A stretch of 64,000 nt of DNA from CAYMZZ01 sp046297935 (GCA_046297935.1 JBKBHA010000003.1:377683-441682), one strand, 5' to 3'. Counted from the stretch's first letter, positions 42,342 to 51,579 are shown. Made by a program: numbers and translations. The notes: a model not told the origin generated them from the letters alone.

Positions 42342-42463
42342 GGCTATACTTTCACCTATGACACAGCAGGAAAAAGATTCCACACCGCTATCATGCAAAA
42401 AAATGACGAGGCTCATGCTCCAAAGCCGGCGAACTTGTTAGCTTTATTGAAAATCTACAGGAA

Positions 42464-43294
42464 ATGAAGACCATTATTGTCCCCACCGACTTTTCTCCTT
42501 CGGCAACCTGCGCCATGAATTATGCAGCTGATATGGCCATTGATATCGGCGCCAGCATCCTGTTGCTTCATGTTTATCAGGTACCAATTGCTATTGCAGA
42601 TGCGCCGCTGGTTTTAGTTTCTGTCGACGAGTTACGAGCTGGTGCGGAAGCAAAACTGGCTGAACTCAAAAAAGGTTTAGAGCATATTACCTCAGGAAAG
42701 GTGAAAATATATACGGAAGCAAAATTGGGCGATGTTACGGATGAACTTCAGACTGTTTGTGAAAAGACGCAGCCTTTCGCAGTGGTAATGGGCGCGGTTG
42801 GTCATGGAGCCTTTGAACGGGCGCTTTTCGGAAGCACAACACTTACGGCCATAAAACATCTGACCTGGCCAATTATAGCCATCCCCATTGGCAAAGAATA
42901 TGGCAAAGGCATCAGAAAGATTGGCCTCGCTGCTGATTTCCGCGAAGTAGTAGAGTCAACCCCCTTGGCAGGAATCTTACAAATTGTGAAAGAGTTCAAA
43001 GCAGAACTGCATGTGCTAAATGTAGACTTCCATAATAAGCAGTTTCGTCCTGGGACGCCGCACGAATCTGCTTTGCTACATGCTGGCCTCCAGGAGCTGA
43101 ACCCGCAGTATCATTTTATTGAACACGAAGACATTGAAGACGGAATAAATGAATTTGCAGAAACTAACAACCTTGATCTGATTATTGCCATTCCGAAGAA
43201 ACACAAGTTGCTGGATGGAATATTCAAGAAAAGCAGCACCCGACAGCTGGTATTTGAAGCGCATGTGCCGGTGCTTTGTTTACATGAGGGGTGA
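42464..43294 (+). CDS. Tandem universal stress protein
   Basis: 276 residues, two Usp domains. The first (1-145) carries IIVPTDFSPSATCAMNYAADMA and VVMGAVGHGAFERALFGSTT, the GxxGxxxxxxxGS nucleotide-binding-like motif. The second (150-276) has KIGLAADFRE and DLIIAIPKKHKLLDGIFKKSSTRQLVFEAHVPVLCL. The second domain lacks the Gly-rich ATP motif (IPKKHKLLDGIFKKS). Bacteroidota Usp proteins respond to stress or growth arrest. Its stop codon lies in the heptad repeat. Confidence 0.88.
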   Translation: MKTIIVPTDFSPSATCAMNYAADMAIDIGASILLLHVYQVPIAIADAPLVLVSVDELRAGAEAKLAELKKGLEHITSGKVKIYTEAKLGDVTDELQTVCEKTQPFAVVMGAVGHGAFERALFGSTTLTAIKHLTWPIIAIPIGKEYGKGIRKIGLAADFREVVESTPLAGILQIVKEFKAELHVLNVDFHNKQFRPGTPHESALLHAGLQELNPQYHFIEHEDIEDGINEFAETNNLDLIIAIPKKHKLLDGIFKKSSTRQLVFEAHVPVLCLHEG

Positions 43295-43602
43295 GAGGTG
43301 AAAGGTGAAAGGTGAAAGTTAAGAGGTGAAAGGTGAAAGGTGAGAGGGGAGAATGTAAAAATCTGCGACATCTGCGAAAAAAAATCTGCGCAATCTGCGG
43401 GAACAGAACTTTTACTCTGGCAGGTAGTTTACCTACTGTAGTGAGAATCCAGTTCCCGCAGATTGCGCAGATTTTTTTCACGGATGACAAAGACGGTGAT
43501 TGAAATTTTCGCTTCACCAGCACTCACCTTTCACCTTTCACCTCTCACCTTTCACCTTTCACCTTTCACCTCTCACCTTTCACCTTTCACCTTTCACCTC
43601 TC
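43293..43602. repeat. Nested inverted repeat with GGTGAAA heptads between usp and asnS
   Basis: Outer arms: heptads of GAAAGGT/GAGAGGT at 43293-43349 and the complementary CACCTTT/CACCTCT at 43525-43602. The right arm has eleven heptads arranged as 28-nt super-units (one GAGAGGT and three GAAAGGT when read on the minus strand). Inner arms: 27-bp perfect inverted repeat at 43378-43404 and 43452-43478, made of CTGCG-rich words, with a 47-nt loop. Extra TCTGCG words lie at 43361-43377. The stop codons of both usp (43292-43294) and asnS (43601-43603) fall at the outer arms. This 307-bp gap holds no gene. Confidence 0.92.
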
Positions 43603-45046
43603 AAAACTCCGCACTCTTCGGCGTCCTCGGAAACGGTATCACATCCCGGATATTCGACATTCCCGTAACAAACTGCACCATTCTCTCAAAGCCCAGACCA
43701 AAGCCGGCATGTGGCACTGTACCAAAGCGTCGGGTATCGAGATACCACCAAAGCTCTTCAGCAGGAATATTCATCTCTTCCATACGCTTCATCAGACGGT
43801 CAAGCCTTTCTTCCCTCTGTGACCCACCCACTATTTCGCCGATGCCAGGCGCGAGGATATCCATGGCGGCAACAGTTTTTCCGTCATCATTTTGACGCAT
43901 GTAAAAAGCCTTGATGGCTGCCGGATAGTTCATCAGAATGACTGGCTTTTTAAAGTGCTTCTCCACCAGGTATCGCTCATGCTCACTTTGCAGATCCATG
44001 CCCCAGCCCGTGATAGGGTATTGAAACTTCTTTTTCTTATTGTGATTACTATCTCTGAGAATATCGATGGCTTCGGTATAGCTGAGTCGCTGAAAATCGT
44101 TGTTCAGCACAAACTCCAGTTTTTCCATCAGACCCATTTCACTTCGCTTATCCTGGGGTAACTGCTTTTCTTCATCGGCCAGCCGCTGAGCCAGAAATTC
44201 AAGATCCTCGCGATTGTTGTCGAGAGCAAATCGGATAAGGTATTTTATAAATGCCTCAGCAAGGTTGGCGTTGTCTTCCAGATCATGAAACGCCATTTCG
44301 GGCTCAATCATCCAGAATTCGGCGAGGTGCCGGGCTGTATTTGAGTTTTCAGCACGAAACGTAGGACCAAAGGTGTATATGTCGCCAAACGCTGTTGCTC
44401 CCAATTCACCCTCGAGCTGACCACTTACAGTAAGGTTAGTAGATCTGCCAAAAAAGTCTTCACTAAAATCGATATGCCCTTCTTCATTTCGAGGAGCTGT
44501 TCCGTCAAGAGGAAGCGTTGTTACACGAAACATTTCACCCGCACCTTCAGCATCACTTGCGGTGATGATGGGAGTATGCATATACACAAAACCGCGCTCG
44601 TAGAAAAATTTGTGCACCGCAAAAGCAAGCGCATGGCGTACACGAAAAACGGATCCAAATGTATTGGTGCGAAAACGCAAATGTGCAATCTCCCGCAGGT
44701 ATTCGAGCGTGGGCCTGTTTTTAAGTTGAATCGGATACTTTTCCGCATCGCTATCTCCCAATACTTCGATAACATCTGCAACGAGGTCCATTTTTTGACC
44801 TTTCCCAAGCGAGGGAACCAGTTTTCCCGAAACCTTCAGGGCCGCTGAAGTAGTGAATCGACGCAACAAGTCTTCGTCGAATTTTCCCAATTCAGCTACT
44901 ACCTGAATATTATTGTTGGTTGAACCATCGTTCAATGCCACAAACTGGTTGTTACGAAAACTTCGTACCCACCCCATTACTGTCACCTGCTGGCCCTGAG
45001 GTTCAGTAGCCAACAATTCTTTGATCTTGATTCTCTGGTTAAACAT
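43601..45046 (-). CDS. asnS: Asparagine-tRNA ligase
   Basis: A 481-residue class IIb synthetase from ATG 45046. The OB-fold anticodon-binding domain (about 1-115: VTMGWVRSFRNNQFVALNDGST) is followed by the catalytic core: FRTNTFGSVFRVRHALAFAVHKFF, FGPTFRAENSNTARHLAEFWMIEPEM (motif 2) and GFGLGFERMVQFVTGMSNIRDVIPFPRTP (motif 3). Details such as PFPRTP and the AsnRS-type loop favour AsnS over AspS. Its end codons are followed at once by the heptad repeat. Confidence 0.96.
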   Translation of the reverse strand: MFNQRIKIKELLATEPQGQQVTVMGWVRSFRNNQFVALNDGSTNNNIQVVAELGKFDEDLLRRFTTSAALKVSGKLVPSLGKGQKMDLVADVIEVLGDSDAEKYPIQLKNRPTLEYLREIAHLRFRTNTFGSVFRVRHALAFAVHKFFYERGFVYMHTPIITASDAEGAGEMFRVTTLPLDGTAPRNEEGHIDFSEDFFGRSTNLTVSGQLEGELGATAFGDIYTFGPTFRAENSNTARHLAEFWMIEPEMAFHDLEDNANLAEAFIKYLIRFALDNNREDLEFLAQRLADEEKQLPQDKRSEMGLMEKLEFVLNNDFQRLSYTEAIDILRDSNHNKKKKFQYPITGWGMDLQSEHERYLVEKHFKKPVILMNYPAAIKAFYMRQNDDGKTVAAMDILAPGIGEIVGGSQREERLDRLMKRMEEMNIPAEELWWYLDTRRFGTVPHAGFGLGFERMVQFVTGMSNIRDVIPFPRTPKSAEF

Positions 45047-45065
45047 ATAGCGAAAATTCGAGGGG

Positions 45066-45097
45066 CAAAGATAACAAGCAAACGCTCCCGAATGCAA
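45066..45097 (-). promoter_or_regulatory. asnS promoter
   Basis: On the minus strand TTG (45097-45095), 21 nt, then TATCTTTG (45073-45066). The expected start is near 45059, giving a leader of about 13 nt. Confidence 0.55.
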
Positions 45098-45146
45098 GAA
45101 ATCAAGGATTTAGGAGCTATTACTAATACCCAAATCCGGGCAAAAT

Positions 45147-45177
45147 TTTGGTTTTTACGAAAAACAGCGTATACTTG
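45147..45177 (+). promoter_or_regulatory. rho promoter
   Basis: TTTG (45147-45150), 19 nt, TATACTTG (45170-45177; one mismatch to TAnnTTTG). The expected start near 45184 leaves a 5' leader of about 138 nt before the rho ATG. The leader contains CCTTG/CAAGG arms near its end and T-rich stretches. Confidence 0.58.
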
Positions 45178-45321
45178 CAGCGGAAAGACGACTGGTAAGT
45201 TCTACACTCCCTTAGACAAGCTCATCAGGTTTTCCCATTTTCCATTCAATATAAATTCAACCTTTTCAGTTTTTTTTCTCGCCTTGTGACCAAGGATTTG
45301 TGTTAACCTTCAAGACTTTGT

Positions 45322-46953
45322 ATGTACGACATTCTGCAATTGAACGACATGCTCGTTCCCGAACTGCTTGATATTGCCGAGCAGCTCAACATCCCCAACG
45401 CCAAAAAACTCGACAAACAGGCCCTGGTTTATAAGATTCTCGACAGTCAGGCGATCGAGGGATCAAAAGGCGCCCCCTCTAACGACGATAAAGGCAAGCG
45501 AAAGAAAATTGTTAAAGCCAGTACCGGTATCACCACCGAAGAAGCAGTGGTAGAAGACACTGGCGAAAGCAACAAGAACGATCGAAAACCAGTTAAGAAA
45601 GCTGGGGCTAATGTTAGAAAGGACGCAGGAAAAGCGGGCGGCCGCGTCAAGAAAAAAGCAGATGATAAAGACAGAGCTGATAACCTCTCCGATGAAGCAG
45701 CTGAAACTCTTGATCCGGTAGTAGAAGCAGCAGTGCCGGCAGAAACAATTGCCCAACAGCCCGCCCCTGTTGAATCAGCACCGCCTCCTAACAAGGTATA
45801 TCCTCAACAACGCCGCGAACAAAACTTCAACATTGAATTTGATGGCGTGATTCTTTCGGAAGGAGTCCTTGAAATGATGCCCGACGGTTATGGTTTCCTT
45901 CGCTCTTCCGACTACAACTATCTCTCTTCACCCGACGACGTTTACGTTTCTCCTTCACAAATAAAATTATTCGGACTTAAAACCGGCGACACTGTACAGG
46001 GTTCCGTTCGGCCACCCAAAGAAGGTGAAAAATATTTCGCCCTTTTGAAGGTTGATGCCATCAACGGCAAAAGCCCCGAGGAAGTACGCGACCGAGTGCC
46101 ATTCGACTATCTGACTCCGCTCTTCCCATTCGAAAAGCTCAACCTTTTCACCACCCCGGGTGATTATTCAACGCGGATCATGGACCTTTTTACACCTATT
46201 GGTAAAGGACAGCGCGGACTGATTGTAGCCCAGCCCAAAACAGGTAAGACCATGTTGTTGAAAGCAGTGGCCAACGCCATTGCGGCCAATCATCCGGAAT
46301 GTTACCTGATGGTGGTGCTGGTAGATGAACGGCCGGAGGAAGTGACCGATATGGAACGCAGCGTAAAGGCAGAGGTAATTGCATCAACCTTTGATGAACC
46401 TGCTGAAAAGCACGTAAAAGTTTCAACAATCGCTTTGCAAAAAGCCAAGCGCCTGGTAGAATGCGGACACGACGTGATCATCCTGCTCGATTCTATTACC
46501 CGTTTGGCTCGTGCCCACAACACCGTAGCACCGGCTTCGGGCAAGGTATTGTCGGGTGGTGTAGAGGCCAACGCCATGCAAAAGCCCAAACAGTTTTTCG
46601 GCGCTGCCCGTAAAATAGAAAACGGCGGTTCGCTCACCATTATCGCCACTGCCCTGGTAGATACCGGTTCAAAAATGGATGAAGTGATTTTTGAAGAATT
46701 TAAAGGAACTGGTAATATGGAACTGCAGCTTGATCGTCGCCTGGCCAACAAGCGCATCTACCCTGCCATTGACCTTACCGCTTCCTCTACACGCCGCGAT
46801 GATCTTCTGCTAGATAAAGATGTACTACAACGGATGAACCTGCTTCGGGTATACCTGACAGATATGAATACCGAAGAAGCGATGCGTGAACTCCTCAACC
46901 GGATGAGGGGCACCAAAAACAATGAAGAGTTCCTGGCCAGCATGAACCGATAA
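45322..46953 (+). CDS. rho: Transcription termination factor Rho with a charged insertion
   Basis: 543 residues. Rho N-domain (1-45: YDILQLNDMLVPELLDIAEQL), then a low-complexity Lys/Glu/Ala insertion (about 46-165), RNA-binding cold-shock domain (about 173-250: GVLEMMPDGYGFLRSSDYNYL), and the hexameric ATPase with Walker A PKTGKTM (about 304-310), VVLVDERPEEVTDM, and ILLDSITRLARAHN. GTGNMELQLDRRLANKRIYPAI and the C-terminal region are complete. Rho terminates transcription of untranslated RNA. Charged N-terminal insertions are typical of Bacteroidota Rho. It is one gene with its own promoter and terminator. Confidence 0.97.
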   Translation: MYDILQLNDMLVPELLDIAEQLNIPNAKKLDKQALVYKILDSQAIEGSKGAPSNDDKGKRKKIVKASTGITTEEAVVEDTGESNKNDRKPVKKAGANVRKDAGKAGGRVKKKADDKDRADNLSDEAAETLDPVVEAAVPAETIAQQPAPVESAPPPNKVYPQQRREQNFNIEFDGVILSEGVLEMMPDGYGFLRSSDYNYLSSPDDVYVSPSQIKLFGLKTGDTVQGSVRPPKEGEKYFALLKVDAINGKSPEEVRDRVPFDYLTPLFPFEKLNLFTTPGDYSTRIMDLFTPIGKGQRGLIVAQPKTGKTMLLKAVANAIAANHPECYLMVVLVDERPEEVTDMERSVKAEVIASTFDEPAEKHVKVSTIALQKAKRLVECGHDVIILLDSITRLARAHNTVAPASGKVLSGGVEANAMQKPKQFFGAARKIENGGSLTIIATALVDTGSKMDEVIFEEFKGTGNMELQLDRRLANKRIYPAIDLTASSTRRDDLLLDKDVLQRMNLLRVYLTDMNTEEAMRELLNRMRGTKNNEEFLASMNR

Positions 46954-46976
46954 TTGGCGGCCAACCAGAAAATAAC

Positions 46977-47011
46977 AGAAAGCCTTCCCGCATGGAAGGC
47001 TTTTCTTTTTA
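46977..47011 (+). terminator. rho terminator
   Basis: AAAGCCTTCC and GGAAGGCTTT pair across a CGCAT loop (stem 46979-47003) followed by T-rich sequence. Confidence 0.85.
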
Positions 47012-47183
47012 GCAGGTGATTGCCAATTGCGCTTCGCCCGGATTCTCCTGCATTCGAAGAAAGGTCAAGTCTTAAAAAAAAGATTTTCAATAACTTAGTT
47101 AGTATTAACGAGCTGCCGACGATTCACGGCCTGAGGCATCAGCTGATCCGCTTTTACACAATCTGGGTGCCGGTATTTCGTTA

Positions 47184-47198
47184 TTGTAACAGTTACAA
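47184..47198. promoter_or_regulatory. 15-bp palindrome upstream of a secreted-protein gene
   Basis: TTGTAACAGTTACAA is perfectly symmetric about its central A, with 7-bp arms, 23 bp before the ATG at 47222. It could be an operator; no cognate regulator is identified. Confidence 0.3.
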
Positions 47199-47221
47199 AT
47201 CCATTATCGGACAACCTGTTT

Positions 47222-48433
47222 ATGAGAAACCTTTTTCTGCTGATTTTTCTCCTACTCGCCAGTCATTCCGCTTTTTCCCAAAAAGCGCTTACCGGACTAT
47301 GGACCGGCACTACCACGAACGATAGCGTAACTGGTCGAAAAGACGAATCCTTCGAAATTGCACTTACACAATACAGAGAAAAAGTTTACGGCTACACCCG
47401 ACGTACGTTTATCGTAAACGACACGCTCTACTATGTGTTAAAACGTGTAAAGGGCAAAGTGAACGGCAATGAGGCAGAGGTGACCGAAGACGAATACATT
47501 TCTTACAACTTTGCAGGCCGGGCGGCAAAGGGCGTAAAGACCACCTATTTCTTTCAGTTGAATCAGCAGGACAGTAGCTGGCGACTGGATGGTCGCTGGC
47601 AGACCAACGAGGTAAAGCGGCGAGGATATTCAGGAATGGGGGGGACTGTATCATTGAAAGAAAAAAACGATTTCAATAACTCCGAACTGTTTCAACAGCT
47701 CGACGAACTAAAACTGGATAAGGATGTAGAATTCTATGCCAGGTCGAAAGCACCTGTACGAACCTCAGAGCCAGAGCAACGAACAGCAAGTTCTGGCAAA
47801 GTAAATGCCGACAGCGAAAAGCCGAAACCGAAAGAAGAAAACAAAAGCTCAGAAAAGTCGAAGGCTGAAGAAGAAAAAGAAGTGGCCAAATCGTCGAAGC
47901 AAAAAGAAAAAAACAAAGAGAAAGACGATAGCAAGGCAGCCAACAATAAAAAGCTGCAAGAGGAACAGACATTAGCTAGAGAGTCTGGACCTGAAAAGAA
48001 AAAGGAACCTGTTGTACCAATTGTTGTAAACAACAAACAAGAAGCACCGGCTGCTGCAGCGTTAGTAAAAACAACTGCCGAAAGGGTGAAAGAGCGGGTA
48101 AACCTGCCCCCACAACTGGTAAGTTTCAAATCAGACAGCCTGCAGCTGGCGCTTTACGATAATGGGGAAGTAGACGGCGATACAGTTAGTGTGCTGTTGA
48201 ACGGTCAGGTGATTCTGGAAAAGCAGGGTCTTAAAACCATTGCCATCAAAAAGACGATACAGATTCCCCGGGGTCAGGATGAGTTGACGCTTGTATTGTT
48301 TGCGGAAAATTTGGGAAAATATCCTCCCAACACGGGACTGCTGGTGGTACGGGATGGAGAAAATGTATATCAGGTTCGGTTCAGCGCTGACCTCAGCCAA
48401 AACGCTACGATCATTTTCCGACGGCAACATTGA
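47222..48433 (+). CDS. Secreted protein with charged linker and C-terminal beta domain
   Basis: 403 residues, signal peptide ending HSAFSQ. N-terminal strand-rich domain (about 21-150: LTGLWTGTTTNDS, RDGRWQTNEVKRRG-like text). Residues about 165-285 are Lys/Glu/Ser-rich and probably disordered. The C-terminal domain (about 295-403) has LALYDNGEVDGDTVSVLLNGQVIL and LVLFAENLGKYPPNTGLLVV, a beta-sandwich pattern seen in other secreted Bacteroidota proteins. No function is known. It is preceded by the palindrome at 47184-47198. Confidence 0.75.
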   Translation: MRNLFLLIFLLLASHSAFSQKALTGLWTGTTTNDSVTGRKDESFEIALTQYREKVYGYTRRTFIVNDTLYYVLKRVKGKVNGNEAEVTEDEYISYNFAGRAAKGVKTTYFFQLNQQDSSWRLDGRWQTNEVKRRGYSGMGGTVSLKEKNDFNNSELFQQLDELKLDKDVEFYARSKAPVRTSEPEQRTASSGKVNADSEKPKPKEENKSSEKSKAEEEKEVAKSSKQKEKNKEKDDSKAANNKKLQEEQTLARESGPEKKKEPVVPIVVNNKQEAPAAAALVKTTAERVKERVNLPPQLVSFKSDSLQLALYDNGEVDGDTVSVLLNGQVILEKQGLKTIAIKKTIQIPRGQDELTLVLFAENLGKYPPNTGLLVVRDGENVYQVRFSADLSQNATIIFRRQH

Positions 48434-48469
48434 TGAAGGCATTTCTGCTTTGCTTAAATTCACTGAACT

Positions 48470-49252
48470 ATGCGCTCCCGAATTATCATATTGTTGCTTA
48501 CAATAAGCTTTTCCGCCAACGCTCAGCGGATCGATCGCAAAATGATTTATTCGCCGCAGATACAGGATAGTTTTCTTATTCAGATCCGGATACCGGCAGG
48601 CTATCAGCCCGGTAAACCCTATCACCATATTTATATGACTGATGGTTCGTTAAAGATTGGCAACTACGTACTGGGAAAAGACAGCAGTTGGCGCGCCAAT
48701 GTTCCTGAGCACTGCATCATCATTACCATTGCCCATGTCGGAAATTATACCATGAAGAGGCAACGCGATTTTCTACCCTCGGACGCTGGTGGATATTCTG
48801 ATCCAAAATTTGGCCAGGCAAGGAAATTTTACCTTTTTTTGAAGAATACGGTAATTCCGATGGTCAACAAACAATACGGATCCCGAAAAAGCAGCGCCTT
48901 CATCGGTCATTCGTTCAGTGGCCTTTTTTGCGTGTACACCCTGTTTCAGGAAGACAAACTCTTCGACCGGCATTTCGCTATCAGCCCAAGCATCTGGGCC
49001 AACAAAAGCGAATTGATGCAAATAGAAGCCGGCCATGCTAAAAAGACGAAAACTTTAAATGCAAATTTGGATTTGCTGGCTGGGGGATTGGAAGTCTTCA
49101 ATATGGTCTTGTCGTCAACAAGGCAGTTTTATCAGCAAACGGTTAATCGAAAATATGCTGGTTATAAAGTGAGCTTCAATACAATCAACAACGCAAACCA
49201 TTACAGCATTATCAAGCCTGGTGTAGATAGAGCGCTTGAAAATTATCGATAG
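48470..49252 (+). CDS. Secreted alpha/beta-hydrolase (putative esterase family)
   Basis: 260 residues, signal peptide ending SFSANAQ. The nucleophile elbow GHSFSG (Ser about 144) lies in SAFIGHSFSGLFCVY; HYS near the end (NNANHYSII) supplies the probable catalytic His. IYMTDGSLKIGNY and FLKNTVIPMVNKQY match the putative esterase/enterochelin esterase-like family (COG2819). The substrate is unknown. It follows the previous gene by 36 bp. Confidence 0.85.
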   Translation: MRSRIIILLLTISFSANAQRIDRKMIYSPQIQDSFLIQIRIPAGYQPGKPYHHIYMTDGSLKIGNYVLGKDSSWRANVPEHCIIITIAHVGNYTMKRQRDFLPSDAGGYSDPKFGQARKFYLFLKNTVIPMVNKQYGSRKSSAFIGHSFSGLFCVYTLFQEDKLFDRHFAISPSIWANKSELMQIEAGHAKKTKTLNANLDLLAGGLEVFNMVLSSTRQFYQQTVNRKYAGYKVSFNTINNANHYSIIKPGVDRALENYR

Positions 49253-49304
49253 TTTGCTGCCGGACTATTGCGGCATGAGCCCCCATTTGAAGACACCCAT
49301 TAAA

Positions 49305-49340
49305 CAGAGAAAGCCGGAACATAAGTTCCGGCTTTCTCTG
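49305..49340. terminator. 16-bp perfect hairpin between convergent genes
   Basis: Arms 49305-49320 and 49325-49340 (CAGAGAAAGCCGGAAC and its complement) with an ATAA loop. It lies between convergent stops at 49252 and 49357. The T/A-containing distal arm ends allow termination in both directions. Confidence 0.75.
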
Positions 49341-49356
49341 ACTGTACCTCCTCAAT

Positions 49357-50262
49357 CTATTTGCTGGCAAACTTTTCAAGCTCTGTATTGAACTTCTCAA
49401 GCTCTTCCACAAACAGACCGTGTCCACTATTTTCAAACCTGACAATGAAAGAGTTCCTGATCCCCTTATTCAGTTCTTCTGCCAGGGCAAAATCGCAAAT
49501 TTTGTCTTTAACTCCATGGAATATGGCTACGGGAATATTGATTTTGCTAAGCTCCGGTCGCAGATCTGTGGTGCGCAGTGCATACAAACTCTGGGTGGTT
49601 GCGTAGGGAGACGCTTCCATATTAATTGTGGTTAACCAGTTGGCAATACCCTGGCTAATATTTGTTTCGCTGGCCGCAAATATTTTTCCAAAGTCTTCGA
49701 TCATCTGCGGACGGTTGGTGCGGCTTTGCGCAATTAATGCTTCGGCCTGAGCATCGGTTATACCAATGGCGAAGTCAGCGGTCTGAGTCCAACGAGGTGC
49801 TGCTGCGCCAAACAAAGCCAACTTGCTAACATGTGCCGAATTGTAACGAGTTACATATCGAATAGCGATGGCACCGCCCATTGAAAACCCGCCCAATGTC
49901 GCGTCTTTTATATTCAGTTTGTGCAATACGGTATAGATATCATCGGCATACACATCGAAATTGTAGGTGCCGTATGGCTTGTCTGACTTACCAAATCCAC
50001 GCAGCGTGATGCCAACTACGCGAAAGCCCTTTTCAACGAGATACTGGTATTGGTATTCATACATGGCATCGCTCAGCGGCCAGCCATGTATAAGTACAAT
50101 GGTCTTGCCATTTCCCTGATCGGTTACATGCAGGCGGACATTCTTTTCTACTTCAATAAATTCTTCGCGACCGGCAGACGCGGGTGTGCGATCAACCTGA
50201 GCCATTACCTGGGTAGCGGCCATTGCGGTTAAAAGTGCGGCGGTTGAGACTGATTTTTTCAT
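49357..50262 (-). CDS. Secreted alpha/beta-hydrolase (haloperoxidase-like)
   Basis: 301 residues, signal peptide ending ATQVMAQ. Oxyanion motif IVLIHGWPLSD (about 56-66), nucleophile elbow GGFSMGG (Ser about 148), acid in IFHGVKDKICDF and His in FENSGHGLFVEE. This is the arylesterase/non-haem peroxidase-like hydrolase family; the physiological substrate is not known. It is separate from the AraC gene, about 200 bp upstream on the same strand, which may control it. Confidence 0.88.
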   Translation of the reverse strand: MKKSVSTAALLTAMAATQVMAQVDRTPASAGREEFIEVEKNVRLHVTDQGNGKTIVLIHGWPLSDAMYEYQYQYLVEKGFRVVGITLRGFGKSDKPYGTYNFDVYADDIYTVLHKLNIKDATLGGFSMGGAIAIRYVTRYNSAHVSKLALFGAAAPRWTQTADFAIGITDAQAEALIAQSRTNRPQMIEDFGKIFAASETNISQGIANWLTTINMEASPYATTQSLYALRTTDLRPELSKINIPVAIFHGVKDKICDFALAEELNKGIRNSFIVRFENSGHGLFVEELEKFNTELEKFASK

Positions 50263-50461
50263 TGTCGTTGTTTAAAAAAGTGTTTTTGTTTGTGATTGAC
50301 AATGCAAAAATGCGACTCAAACAGCCCTGAATAAATAGCTATAGTTCCTCGTAAATTGTACTTTTTTCCCTGTTGTTCAGTTTATTCAGAAAGTTTGGGG
50401 GCCCGATAAGCGCTTTGTGGCACTTTCTCTGATCGGCAGATAGGCTCGCTGAAGTGGGACA

Positions 50462-51319
50462 CTAGTAGTCACTTGTGCGGATTTTTTTTCGAAAAGCCAC
50501 CGGACTGGCCCCGATTTTATTGGTAAACAGCCTGTTGAAGTAAGCAGGATCGTCGTAACCCAGCTCATAGGCAATCTCCTTTGAGCTGAGTTCCGTGTAA
50601 ACAATCAGTCGTTTTGCCTCAAGCAATATGCGCTCTTTTATAATATCATTGGGCTGACGAATTCCATATCGTTTAAAGCGATGAGTAATGGTCTTAGGAG
50701 CCACATGCAGCAGTTCGGCATAATCGGCCACGGCATGTTTAGTCTTATAATGCATTTCTACCAGTCGACTAAAGTGGCGAAAAAACTCCACGTCGTCCTT
50801 TTGTGAGCTTAGTTCTTTTCCGAACTGCTGCTTTTTCCAGGATCGAGCCGCGCGAAGCAATATCTGCTTCAAACAAGTGCGAATCATTTCCTCCTGCGAA
50901 GAATCCTGAAGTTCGAACTCCTCAACGATCTGCTCAAACAAGCCATGAATCAATTCACCCTCCACTTTCGACAACACAACTATTTGCAGGTTATAAATAT
51001 TGTTAAACAGCAGCCCATCGCAAGCCACTTCATCATCATGGATCATGATGCAGTAAAAATCGCGATTGTAATATAGAAGATAGCTTTCCCCAGTTCCTAA
51101 TTTGTCAACAGAAAAATGCTGGTTGATATTGATAAAAAAAAGGCTGTCATGCGTGGTTTTGAACGTCTGGAAATCGATAGTCACAACCGAACCTTTCGGC
51201 ACAAGCAATATTTTTATAAATGGCTTATAAATACTGCTTTCTGCGAGGTTCGACCTATTGCGTTCTGTAACTATTACAAGCCCAAGCTTTTTATAATTCA
51301 GTTCAAACAATTTCTCCAT
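50462..51319 (-). CDS. AraC-family transcriptional regulator
   Basis: 285 residues. The N-terminal 170 residues form a sensory part (VVTIDFQTFKTTHDSLFFININQHF, DEVACDGLLFNNIYNLQIVVL). The HTH_18 domain carries YAELLHVAPKTITHRFKRYGIRQPNDIIKERILLEAKRLIVYTELSSKEIAYELGYDDPAYFNRLFTNKIGASPVAFR. It may regulate the neighbouring hydrolase, but that is an inference from position only. Confidence 0.9.
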   Translation of the reverse strand: MEKLFELNYKKLGLVIVTERNRSNLAESSIYKPFIKILLVPKGSVVTIDFQTFKTTHDSLFFININQHFSVDKLGTGESYLLYYNRDFYCIMIHDDEVACDGLLFNNIYNLQIVVLSKVEGELIHGLFEQIVEEFELQDSSQEEMIRTCLKQILLRAARSWKKQQFGKELSSQKDDVEFFRHFSRLVEMHYKTKHAVADYAELLHVAPKTITHRFKRYGIRQPNDIIKERILLEAKRLIVYTELSSKEIAYELGYDDPAYFNRLFTNKIGASPVAFRKKIRTSDY

Positions 51320-51342
51320 TACGGCAAATTAACCAATCAGAC

Positions 51343-51579
51343 TCACTTGCCATAAATCTTATCAATGCTGACAGACAACTTGCGGTCTTTTTCAGTTACC
51401 ACGTTCCCTGCATCATGTGTGCTCAGCCAGATGTCGACCGTATTCCACACATTCTTCCATTCGGGATGATGATTGGCCTTTTCCGCCTCAATCGCCACCC
51501 GGGTCATAAAAGCAAATGCTTCGCTGAAATCAGCAAACTTGAACTGGCGGTGAAGCTGGTTGTTAGATTCTTTCCACAT
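51343..51579 (-). CDS. phhB: Pterin-4a-carbinolamine dehydratase
   Basis: 78 residues with the full active-site pattern: FADFSEAFAFMTRVAIEAEKANHHPEWKNVWNTVDIWLSTHDAGNVVTEKDRKL. The EKANHHPEW stretch holds the catalytic His pair. It dehydrates 4a-hydroxytetrahydrobiopterin for recycling by aromatic amino-acid hydroxylases. No hydroxylase gene is in the window. It lies 23 bp upstream of the AraC start, same strand. Confidence 0.9.
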   Translation of the reverse strand: MWKESNNQLHRQFKFADFSEAFAFMTRVAIEAEKANHHPEWKNVWNTVDIWLSTHDAGNVVTEKDRKLSVSIDKIYGK

